A program made the translations under genes and the position numbers. From assembly GCA_030062745.1 (NCBI GenBank), contig CP099842.1, positions 10,299,838-10,363,837 on the forward strand: a stretch of 64,000 nt of DNA, read 5' to 3'. The notes under the pieces are model-generated. The model ran no database searches, was not told the origin of the DNA, and saw only the letters and a program-made list of their open reading frames with translations. This document shows positions 24,501 through 36,500 of this stretch, one piece after another (position 1 is the first letter of the stretch; each line of letters starts with the position of its first letter). This DNA comes from Capitulum mitella. Lineage: Eukaryota > Arthropoda > Thecostraca > Pollicipedomorpha > Pollicipedidae.

Positions 24501-27500
24501 AACCGGGTCAGCTGGCGCAGCCGGCGTCCGCCACACAATGACCAGGCCGCGACAGACTCGAATTCCGCGGCGTTCCCGGCGCGCGGCGAGCCGGCCTACA
24601 TCGCCGGTGCCTTTCCGCGGCGTCTGGACATCGCTGCCCGGCCATGGGCGTCGCGGCGGCGCCTTCGTCCGCGCGATAGCCGGATGAAATATGACGGTCC
24701 CGTCTGCCGGTGCCGCGCCGCATCTGTGACGAGCGCCGCATCTGTAACGAGCCCGGCGGCGGCCGGCGCGCCGCGCGGCGTGAATGGCGCGCCGTTAACG
24801 AGCGGCCGGCGCCGCGCCGTCCAAGTGTGTCATCTGCATTGTGAAACCCGCGCGGGAACGTCGGGAAAAACATGGGTCGCGCGGTTTTTGCCGCAGTTCG
24901 GCGTCTCCGCGACTGGCGCTGACAGCCTGGCCCTTGGCCGGCAGCGGCGGTCCGAACCCACCGCCCGCCTTCACCGAGACGTGACAGAGGTCCGAGTTCA
25001 CTAGCCGGCTCCACCGAGACCCGACAGTCCGAGGTCTGTCGTCTGAGTCGATCACCAACCTCCACTGAGATCCGACAGAGGTCCGAGAGTACATCACCCG
25101 GCTCCACTGAGATCCGGCACAGGCTCGAGCTTATCGCCAACCTCCACTGAGGCCAGACAGTGGTTTTGGTCCATTCAGCGCTGCCATGGCTGTCCCATGT
25201 AGATCCTAGGCAGTGATCTTAGATCAGACAACGCTTCCGGACATGGGTGTGGACCTGACTGGGACAAATTTTGGTATGAAAGCATAAATTCATCGGACCC
25301 TTTTAAATGTGACACTGGTCACATATTTACAGAACTTGATGTTAAAAAAAAAACAAGAAAACAGCTGAATAGGTGAAAATATTGGTATGGAACTCCATAC
25401 CAATAATCTCGTTTTTGTATGGAAAGCTGTATGCCAAAAGTGTACAAAGTTACGCCCCTGCTTTCGGATATCCCTTGCAGCAGTTTGACTCCACGGAAGT
25501 CTATAATCGTGGTTTGTCCACCCGACAGCTCTACACAGAAAGGACAGCATTTGACTCCAGCTCGCACTTCTGCTGGAAGCTGTCCGGCGACACGATAAAC
25601 TTAAAAGCTGACTTTGTACCCGGAATCGACGACGCTTCAACGCGAAATTGTTACACCGAAGAACCTCCGAACGTTTCCGCGGTCGCCCCCATGCGTGCGT
25701 GCGAACGTACCCATTTTCCCGAAGACGGTGGGCGTCGGTAATAAAATAAAGCGTCAATTTGGCGGGAGAACGGCCGGCGCTATTTCGGACGTCAAACGGA
25801 ACCGGACAGCGCGCTGATTGGAGCTCATTTAGTCTGCCAGACGAACGAATCGAATCACTTATGACTGATGATGGTCCGGAGATGTGGGCGAGGAAACGGA
25901 CAAGTGAGCAGCCTGTGAAACAAAGATGAATTGACGACTGTGGTTGTTGAAACGGGGTGTATATGTTACAATGAAAGCCCAGTTTCAAAAGCATGAATCT
26001 TAGCATTTATAAGCCTCGAAAACTAACATACATGAGACAAATATAGGAGTTACAAACAAGTCAACTGGTATTCAGTGGTGAAGACTAGAAGCTAGGGAGG
26101 CAATTTACTACAACTAGAAGGCATTTCCCAGAAAAAAACTAGTTTTCCGGTTGATTATTTGTGGATTCCTGTTCACCGCCGCCCTCGACATGATCCCGTC
26201 CCAATAGCGCCCATGTGTTGCCAGCCTTGTGCCTAGACTAACCAGGAGTGGGTGGTATCGTAAAGTGCCGGGTTCAGATGTGTGTGAGCCTTTTTACGGT
26301 GTTTTAAAGTTTTAATGATTATTTCTTCCGTTCCAAGTTTAAATGTTGCGGAATTGCGGAATTAGGTGGTTGGCGATAACATGATTAAACGTTTCATTCG
26401 ATTTTGGAAAACAAAGCTCATATTTAACAATAAATAATTTGAGTACACAATAAAAGTCAGTGACAGGTTCGTCTGAATTTGACTTTTGTTTGGACTATGT
26501 TTCTGCAAAGCACATCTCCCGTTATCAACGCACCTGTTTTGTTTTCTGTTGTTAACTACACTGGCCTGGAGATCAAGTGACTCCTCGCCCGGATCTTTTA
26601 AGAAGTTCGGAAAACAAGAACGAAACACAAAACGGACGTACGTATTGTAACCTGTTTCTGTAATGGCTACCAAAGTAAAACCCGAGCTTCGAATATCAGC
26701 AGCTTTTTCCGGCAAGCAGTTTCATGCATTGTAGATTTTGTGATTAAAACGATACTTTGAATTGTCTAGGAACGTCCTGATAAAGAAGCGTTGAAATTTC
26801 CAACTCTGCCTGGCGTAATGCAAGCAACCAATCAGCCGTATTTTTGTAAAGAGGAACTGTTTTTTCCCAACGCTGTCAGCTCTCCGCTGGCTGTTGTTTC
26901 CACCCGTCACATGAACCGTCCGGCGGCTGAACACCGCACCATAGCGAGGGTTTTCCAATAGCCGTGATAACGGCCAGACAGATTTATCAGCCATTAGAGG
27001 AGCGTCTCTCTGGTGTCGGAGACTTGTGGCGTGTAACAGTGTTTAAGGCGACGCCGGGATCACCTGTCAGTGGGAAGCCGTCTTGCTAGGACGATAGGAA
27101 AGTGGGACAGGCAAGTTACGGGACTCTCAGTGTGGCGTCGCTCTAAGTTTCGTCGCCCGTACTTAGCAACACTGGGACATTTACTGCGTTTGTATTGTAA
27201 TTTCCTTTCATCCGCGATGAGCATAAGGCCACTCTTGACAACGAAACAAATGTTTCACTCGCCGGTGTCTACTTATTTAAATGACTCCGGGATGTCTGAG
27301 GAGCGGGAAATGACCGTCTGGGAGCGTGCTCGTCCGTCTTGTCATCGCAGCGCGCCGCTCTGCGCCGAGCGGCCATCGCGGCGCCCTGGCGGCGCCACGT
27401 CCGCCGCGGCGCGCCGCCGCCGCGCTCTTTACCGTGCGGCTGCCGCCGGCGGGCCGGCGCGCGGCGCATACCTCCCGTAATGGACCGTCCGATTTCAATG

Positions 27501-30500
27501 TAAATCCGGCCGCGGACAACCGGAGTACTCAGCAGCGGCTGTTTATGGCGCCTGCCGGGGTCGCTCTCCGGCTGACCCGTAAACGTCCCGCCGCCAGATT
27601 GATGCCCGCGCCGCCGGAGTGGCTTGTGCTGCTGCGTGAGCACCGGTCAGGCGCCGCGACCGCCATCAAAAGACGCTAAACGCGGCCGGGGCGCGGGCCG
27701 GCGCGGCGCGGCGCCGCCGATCGTGTGGCCTGATTCGGCGCCCGGCGGCCGGATCCGGCGCGGTGGCCGCAGAGGCCGCTCCCCGTCAGCCGGCCCTGTT
27801 GTGAGTGGCGGAGCCGCCGTCCCCGGCGCCGATTAACCCGGGGCAGCCGCAATGAGGACGTAAACAGGCGGGCCGAACCGCGCCGGGGGATCGACGGGCT
27901 TTGGCCGCCGCGTGTGGCCGGCCGATACTGGACCTGGCTGGGGGACGGACTGGCGGCGCCCGCCGGGTCTGGCCGGCGGCACACAAAACAGGCATAGATA
28001 TCGGCACCGGGCGGACAGAGACGTGGCGAAGGTACCGTCACGGACAGAGGAAAAACACGAAGAGAGACGCGTGCACAGACGCAGACAGAGACACAACGCA
28101 CGCGGCGGCCTGACGAGAATCCGGCCTGCGTCGGTCGACTCACGGCGCCTGCCCGTCTGGCGGCCGGGGCGCCAACATTGGCTCGACGGCCGGCGGCGGC
28201 TCCGACCGTCCGACTGCAACTGTTCCAAGTTTTTCGAACTGTCCGAAGTTCTGGAACGGTCGGAAGTTTGTGAGCGGCGCGCCGCGGCTGACGGTCTCTT
28301 GGTTCCAGCTGACGGCGCTGTTGGAGTGATTTGCCTGCAGAATCCAGCGCAGTCACGGAGCCTTCTCTGCTACCTCTCTTTTCTTAGTTCGGTTCTCAGC
28401 CTGTGTGGGTAGCACTGCACGTCCTATCGCCTGAACGGTGTGCTGACGGCATCATTGAGCAAGTGGGCCTCTGCTGAGCGTCGCCCGTCCTTTGCGGTTA
28501 ATGGAGGGATTTGCCAGTGATCCGTCCATTTGTCCCTGGTGACGCCCGCGGACCTGTCCCGGCCACGGACGACGTCGCTGCGTCCGTGGAGAGCGCCCGA
28601 TGACCCTCGCCATCACTCGCGAGGTGTTGCAGGGCCGCTCTCTCGCGATACGTTCTCGCCGGGTCGCCTAGTCGTGATCCGTTCGCGGCCGGCTTTGCAC
28701 CGCCGACGGACGGAATCGCCTCTTGCCCGGCCCGCTGCCCCGCTCTGACTTCCGTCAGCAGCCGGCCGGGGTCCCGTCCGGGCCTGGACCCCCGCGCCTG
28801 GTTCGTCTCTCCGGCGCGTCGTTTCGACGCCAATCTGTCGAGGCCCGTCCGGCGGCGGCCGGTTGGGCCGCCGTGCGGCGTCGCCCCATTTGATCAATAT
28901 GGGAGAGGTGGCGGCCGTGGCCGGCCGCCCGGCGGTCGGCCGGCCGGCCGGCGGCGGCCAGTCGGCGGACGGCGGCCGAGCGCGCAGCACGCGGCCCGCG
29001 ACGCTCCGGCCGGCGCCGCTGTGGGCGGACGGGGACGGGGTCGCCGAGCCATGTGGCAGAAGCTGGACGAGTTTTTCAGCCAGCAGTGCTGCCTCTCGTG
29101 TGGGAAGCCGTCGTTTGGTGAGTGTTTCCACCGCGGCAGACGAGGGAGGGTGTCACAGTGACGCCACATGGGACTGTCCGAGGTACAGCGTGGGTCTGTG
29201 TTGTTTTGTCCGGTTAGGCATGGAGCATGCGATTTGCTTGCTAGAGTTGGTGTACTGACGTCAAGATAACAGTAAGTGAGCGGTGTTCACGTGAAAAGTT
29301 GCAATAGTCTTCCGCAAGAAATTAGTTTAATTCGCTTTGTGTCGCGTTCAGGTGGCTTAGTTACATACACTAATGGTTTCAGTATGCCGTGGCAGAATAC
29401 ACACGATGGAGGTATTTGCATAATTGGTGTGACTGATTCTGGCAGCTTAAAGAAACCTTCATGGTCAGCTTCTGGAGTAGACTCCGCTTAATCCGTTGAT
29501 AACACCCGCTTGTCTTTGGTTCGTGGTAAAAGGCTGCTCGGCGGCCCCTGAGTGAAACGACGGTGACCCCGTAGTTCTTGGCGTGGACCAGAAAGCACCT
29601 TGGCTGACCTCTTGAGACACACACGTGGGGCCAGTTTTTCCGAAACTGATTGGCCTGTCGCGCTCCCAAAAATACTGGCCAGCTCGCGTTGAGAAGCATG
29701 ATAACCCGACGGCCAGGCTGCACGTGACAGGCCGGGTCAATTAGCGGCGTGTTCGGGCCGTGTCGGAGTCGGGGCGTGGCCGGCCGGGGGAGGTCGTTTC
29801 GGTGTCGGTCGCAGGCGGCGCCGGCTGGACCGTGGACGGCCGATGGCGGGCCGTCCACGCTGCCGTCGCACTGCGCCACTGCGACGGCGGCGGCCAGGTT
29901 CGGTCAGGTCCGAGGCCGCCCCGGTGGCGAAACATCGAGTGAAAATACAAGCAGTTTTCGTCGGACGTTTTCGTGTTTCGGTTGCGGGATCTCGGCGGAT
30001 AGGTGGGAGCCCGTTAGGAAAGGTCGCACGCATCGTGGCTGGCGTGATATTCACTACGGCGGTCAGCGTTACAGTACCCTGCCTGCGGCACCCCAGACCT
30101 TCATTGAGTTGTGTTGAGCACCCGATCTTGCGAGGCCGGTCCTGCTCGTGCCGCGCCTCCCGACCGGACCGGCCCGGTGACACAGAGTGGGTCAGTGGCG
30201 CCGGTGTCCGCTGGCGGCCCGTTAGCTGACCGGTACACCACCGGCCACCCCTGGCCGCCGGTCACCCGGAACTGACCAGCCCGCGCCGCCGGACCGCCGG
30301 ACCGCCGGACCACTGGACCGCCAGACCACTGGCAGACCAGACCACCGGCAGACCGGAACACAGGACCGCCGGACCACCTGACCACCGGACCGCCGGACCA
30401 CTGGCAGACCGGACCACCGGCAGACCGGACCACAGGACCGCCGGATCACCTGACCATCGGATTACCGGACCACCAGCCGCAGCACCAGACCACCGGACCA

Positions 30501-33500
30501 CCAGCCTATCTGCCGGCCGCCCGCCGCCCCACAGCGCCCACGCCCACTATATTTCCATCTAGATTGTGCCCCACTCAGGAAAATATTGACACGCCGTCCG
30601 AGAGCGGCGCGCGCCGTTTAGCGGTCGGCGGTTACTAAACGCGCCGTTTATGCCCGTAATAGCTGAATTAATGCCCCTAGCGAGATGCTGGCGGGAGAGC
30701 GCGTGGGCAGCGTCCCACTAAGACGCGCCCCCGTGGGAGCGTGGGCAGGCGGCGGCGTGCGTCGGCCGGTCCGGTCCCGTTACCCTGCTGCCGGCTGACA
30801 GCGACGGCCAGCGCTGGCCGCGGCGCCCGCTCTGCACCCGGCCCCGAGAGCCGGGCCGAGCCGGGCCGGCGACCCGCCGCCGCGCCGTCCTCGGCGGAAG
30901 GTCGCGCCGCCGTCGGAAGCGGCCGGCAGCTCTCCGCCGCCGAGCGGGCGGCTTTTCGCGCAAATCCCGGATCAGCCCGGGGCCGTCCGGCCGCTGGAGT
31001 CGAGATCGTCCGGTCCGCTCCGTCCCGCGCCTGGAGCAGGCGCGCTCGCCGCGTACCCCGTGTCCAGACGGCGTCCGCGCCCGCCCGGACGGTGCTGTCT
31101 GGTCTGTACGTGTGCTCTCGGTGCTCTCTGTCCCGCGCGGCCCGTGTTCGGACGTCTCGGAGCGGCGTTCGCCGGCGGCCGGCGGCCGGACGCCTCTCGC
31201 CGTGCGGCGCGCCCGCGCCGAGCCGGCCGACCGGTTGTGCCGGCTGCAGACGGACCGACTATAACGTGCACGGAACGTTGACCGAAGCGGCCGGCCGGCG
31301 GCGGCGCGGCCGTCTGCGGGCCTCCCGCGGCGGCGGACGTGCTCTATTGAGCGTCCGCCGGCCGCGCAGCGTACGGGCGCCGACCGTCGCCGCGGACGGA
31401 CCCCTGCGGCCCGAGCCCGGGCCGGCCGCCGCTCTGCCCGGAGAAATCCCGCACTCTGTCGGGCGTCGGTGTGGACGGGGAGACCCGGCTCTGGGTCAGA
31501 CGTCGCGGTGGACGGACTGCCTCCCGGGCCTGGTCCATTGTTATCCTTGTCCACTGTGGTCCAGACGCCACGGTGGACAAGTGACCTGACTGGGTCAAGC
31601 GTCACTGCGGACGGATCGACCTGATTCCGAATCAGATACCACCGCTCGTCGCTGGTGCAAGAAGAGCAGGGACGAGCTGCGATGCAGAGGTCATGGATTT
31701 GCATCTCGTTGTTGCTGCCCGTGCATCTCTTCCTCCAGTTTCGTTCTGTGGAGAGCCGTTTCGGACTGGTGTGAAATAGCTGCCTTCATGTGAGCTAAAG
31801 GTCGTGCCCAGAATATCGCTCATGATTTGTTGAAAGGATCTCAAGATGGTCTGCCCCTCAGATTGGCGTCGCTGAGAGCACCATAAAGTTCACTTTTTGA
31901 AGAAGCCAGTAGACGTTTCGCCTTTACTCGTTCGTAAAAATTCTGGGCGGAGACTGTTTTGAAGGCGAGCTCTCGGCCCTGTTGAATTATTCCGGGCTGA
32001 AGCTGCAAGTTTTCGGGTTCGAGAACTAGTTCCTTTGAAAACAAACTAGGTACTTTCACCTCGTTAGGGGATGACCTTTTCCGGCTTCGTGAAATAAATT
32101 TCCGGACCGTGGATGCTCGTGTGTCAGAGAGGATATTGAAATTAGGCCCCTAAATTAAGTTTGTATCGCATAGCAGCCGTTGAATCTCATCACCGCCGGT
32201 CTTTTATTACCTGGAATAACCTGTATTAATCAGGTGGGACAGGTGGGTGGAATATGGGTCATCGGCGCACGAATAAACCTCGCCGAACCCCGGGGGCGGG
32301 CTAACAATATCCCTCCCTTTCCAGATGCGGCACCATCGGTGCGCATCGAGCTGGTGCCTCCGGCGTCTCAGCGCCTGCCTCACAATGGCGTCTCCCAGCT
32401 GTCGAACGGCTACGTCCACCACCCGGGCCCTGCGGCGGTGCACCGCGCCAAGCTGTCGCCGGCGCCGGAGCTGTACAGGAGCGGCGCGGCGCCGGCCGGG
32501 CCAGGCCCGCCGGCCGCCCTGACGCTGCCCCGGCAGCAGGGCGGCGCGGCGCCGGGCCGCCCACCGGCCGGCGCCGCCACCCTGCCGTCGCAGTACCGCA
32601 GCCGCGGCCAGGGCCACGACAGCGGGCGGCAGCCGCCTCCGCCTCCGCCGCCGCCGCCACCACCGCCGCCTCCGCCTCCGCCGCCGCCTCCGCCTCCGCC
32701 ACCGCCGCCGCACCATCTGCAGCAGCAGCAACATTTGGTGAGTGTTCCCCGATAACCGCTTCTCCGGTCAGCACCCTTCTAAGAAGAGGCAGCGGTGGTG
32801 AAAATCAAGCTGGCATGATGCCCGCTGCCTGTAGGCTTACCACGATACTCCCTGTCTTCCCGGGTAGGGGATTAGGGTAATGCGGCCCGTGGAAGGAGTT
32901 TTCCATTGCTAGGTGATGGCATCCTCAGTTGCAGTGGAACTATTCTTGTTCTTGTTTTTAGCCAGTTCGTCTTGAATGTACGTCTGGGAGAAGCCTTGAA
33001 ATGGCAAAGACAGGAGGGGCTGGCGTGCAACCTGTTACCTATTGCCGTTGTGACTGCTTTCAAAGTCACTTCGATACCTGTTTTCGACAGTGCTTTAAAT
33101 GATTCAGTAACTTCCCAGTGGCCCGAAGCACACATTTTGCCGCCCGAATATATCATAAACGTGGATCGGATTCCACCAGTACACCAGCCCTTGTTTTCCT
33201 GCGTCAGTACGAGACCGTTGTTGTTCCGATCCCTTCATGTCCCTGAGGGCGTCATTTCTGCCATGGTGCAGCAGGAGCGGTGGAATTTCTGTAGAGATGG
33301 GGGTGGGCAGATGCGATTGCTATCTCGTTTCTTCCCATGCAGCGTCATAGGGTTGATGTTAAAGGTTGCCCAAAGTGGGGGGGGGGGGCAGCTGTCCCTT
33401 CCCCCCGCTTCCAGCGCCCCCAGTGGTGCAGTTTTCACTAGCACGATGTACACCGGTCGCTGACCGGTGTACACCGGTTCTACCATCCACCGCCGCTGGA

Positions 33501-36500
33501 GCTCAACTAATCTCCCCCCCTGCACGACCCCCTTCACCCTTCCCGGCGGCCATGTAGCAGCGCGGAGCGCCATACAGCCCTCTGCAACACAATACGCCGG
33601 CCGGTTTTTCGCGTGCCGGCGGTAGACGGGGCGGAAATGACACCGGTGAACACGCCGGCACACAGGGCCCCGGACCGCCCGGTGCATAGCTCACACCCCT
33701 GCCCACCGACAGCATACGATCCGAACCAATCGCCAGAGATCGGAACCAACGATCTGAACCGGCAGAAATCAGCACGGAAGGTCTGAAGCTGACTGAGATT
33801 AGTACTGATGTTCTCAGCTGACTGAGACCTTCTGATGGTCTGAGCTGACTGAAATCCCGACTTATGGTCCGAGTCTATTGAGGCCAGCACGAATGGTTTC
33901 AGCTGACTGAGATCAGAAATGATGGTTAGGGCAGACCAAGATGAGCGCTGATGGTCTCAGACGATTGAGATCAGCAATAATGGTCTCAGCTGACTGAAAC
34001 TGGCAATGTTGGTCTGAGACTGGGATCAGGAGTGATGGTCTTAGCTGTCTGAGAGCAGCACTGATGGCTTCAGTCGATTGAGATCAGCCCTGATGGCCTC
34101 AGTTGATTGAGATCAGCACTCATGGTCTGAGCAGAACCACCATCACTGGAATCAAAGCTGGTGGTCTCATGCAACTGAAGCCAGCACTGATGGTCTCGGC
34201 TGACTGAGGTCAGCACTGACAGTCTCAGCTGATTGACGTCAGCATTCATGGTCTGTACTGGCTGTGTCAGCATTGACCGTTGCCGCGGAGACCAACGCCG
34301 CCGGACTGCCTGCCGACCGTCTCTCGGCCGCCGCCGCGGTCCGTCCAGTCACATTCACGACTCACGACTGCCGGCCGCCGTCTCACGGCGGGCCGCGGGC
34401 GGGCCGTTTTTGTGGTGCGTGAGGCGCCGCCTGCGTGAGGCGGCCGCCGCGTCTGCAGGCTGGCGGGGCGCTAACGGTACCGCGTGGTCACCGTGCCGCC
34501 ACCGGCCGGCCGCAAAAACTGCGCCCGCCCGGCCTCCTCCGGCCGCGGCGGCGGCGGACGCGCTCAACCGCATCGATCGACGCGCGTCGGCGACTGCAGG
34601 TCCTCTGTCTCCCAGCGCCGGACCTCGGCGGTCGCAGGTGCTCTTGTCTTCCGAAGTCTCCCGGGCCTGTGCCTCTGCGGGCGCCGACCCTCTGTCTCCC
34701 GGGCCTGGGTCTGAGTGATCGCAGACCCTCTGTCTCCCGGGCCTGGGTCTGAGTGATCGCAGGTTTTCTGTCTCCCGGGCCTGGGTCTCGGCGGGCGATG
34801 CTGGTCGTCCGGCCGCTCCGCAGGGAGGCGGTAGCAGCCGGTCGCCGGCGCGGCCACGCCGCTTTTGCCGCTACGCCATGAATTGCCGCCAGCGCCGTGA
34901 CGACGCCGCTGGGGCGACCGCAGATCGGACAGCGTCCTGCCCCCGGGCGGCTGTAAGGGACGCCTGCCGATCGGCCGCGCCGGCCATGTCTGGCCGTGTC
35001 TGGGCCGCGATTGTCGCGCGAAGAACCGCCGCCCGCCGGCCGCGGCGGGCCGGCCGCTCCGCCCGCTCCACCGAGTCCAGTCGGCGCCCGGCCGGCAGAG
35101 GTCACGGCCCGCCGGGGCGGGAGTGCCGCCGAACCGGCCGCGGCCGCCGCCGAGCCGGCCGGTCCAGTCCGGCGGCCGGCTGCAGCGGCCGGCGCGCGCC
35201 ACGCCGCGCCGCCGACCTCGGCGCGCCGTGTCGGCCGTAACGGGCCGGCCGGCGCAGCGCTGCAGAGCGGCCGCCGCTGCAGCGCCCACCGCCGGCTAAT
35301 TGTCCGAGCGGCGCGGACGAGCTCGCCGGCGCCAATCTCGTGGCCCGGCGCGGCCGGCGGCCGCACCACCGGTCGGCGGGATGCACTGAGACTGTCCCTT
35401 CTGAGAGCACTGTACTGTACTGTTCCGTACTGTAGTGTACTGTACTGCACTGTACTTTACTCTACTGTACTGTGCACTGCGGTACTGAAAATTACGTAGG
35501 CGAACGTCACAAACGCCGACGAACGGGCGGGGGGAGGGGAGCAGGGTGATCTCCGTTCGTGGGCCGTAATGTCTGGCGTATCCCATTCCCCACGTGGCAG
35601 GAAAGCGGCTGTCGATCCATCGCAGTATGGGTGGGTCACGTGGTCAGTTTATTGCAGAGTCAGGCGATCTCGGGGCGGGGTCATCACAGAGTCGGTCATC
35701 GCAGCGTCAGTCTTCACGGAGCGAAATCGTCCGAGTCCGGTGAACCGCAGAGGCGGACGTGAGTCGCAAGGTCGCCTTCTCACAGAGTGGGAGCCGAGTC
35801 ACAGATGTGTGGCCTTGCGCGGAAGTTCTCTCCGCTCATCCTTCACGCCCTCTGGTAAATCACGCCGGGCCGCCCGCGGCGTGTGTCCGCCACGCTGACG
35901 AATTGGCCCACGGACCGTGGTGGTACACAGCCCGGCGCTGACAGTCGAGCACTGAAGGCCGCTCCAGTCTGACAGCGTCACTGTTCAACTGAGGGCTGCT
36001 CCAGTCTGAGAGCGTCACCCCTTAGCTGAGGGCCGCTCCAGTCTGAGAGCGTCACCCCTCAGCTGAGGACCGCTCCAGTCTGACAGCGTCACCCCTCAGC
36101 TGAGGGCCGCTCCAGTCTGACAGCGTCACTGTTCAGCTGAGGGCTGCTCCAGTCTGACAGCGTCGCCCCTCAGCTGAGGGCCGCTCCAGTCTGACAGCGT
36201 CACTGTTCAGCTGAGGGCTGCTCCAGTCTGACAGCGTCACTCCTCAACTGAGGGCTGCTCCAGTCTGACAGCGTCACCCCTCAGCTGAGGGCTGCTCCAG
36301 TCTGACAGCGTCACTGTTCAACTGAGGGCTGCTCCAGTCTGACAGCGTCACTCCTCAACTGAGGGTTGCTCCAGTCTGACAGCGTCACTCCTCAGCTGAG
36401 GGTTGCTCCAGTCTGACAGCGTCACTCCTCAACTGAGGGTTGCTCCAGTCTGACAGCGTCACTCCTCAGCTGAGGGCTGCTCCAGTCTGACAGCGTCACT

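Larger units (their letters stand above)
21240..32324 (+). other. Intron 6 (11 kb)
   Basis: It contains several listed repeats, AT-rich sequence at 25250-27100, GC-rich islands at 24340-25000, 27330-28400, 28540-29120 and 30560-31560, and a candidate alternative first exon at 29051. An intron of this size next to GC-rich islands suits internal promoters. The acceptor is TTTCCAG with CTAAC at 32301-32305. Confidence 0.6.

Noticed and set aside
25290-26006. 238-codon minus-strand frame in AT-richer intron
   Set aside because: It is long for its composition and was considered as a hidden gene, but it has no recognisable domain, biased codon use or promoter. A search with the translated sequence against transposase and reverse-transcriptase profiles would settle it.
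30718-31704. 328-codon minus-strand frame
   Set aside because: It lies in a GC-rich island, is Arg-rich throughout, and has no recognisable domain or splice context.
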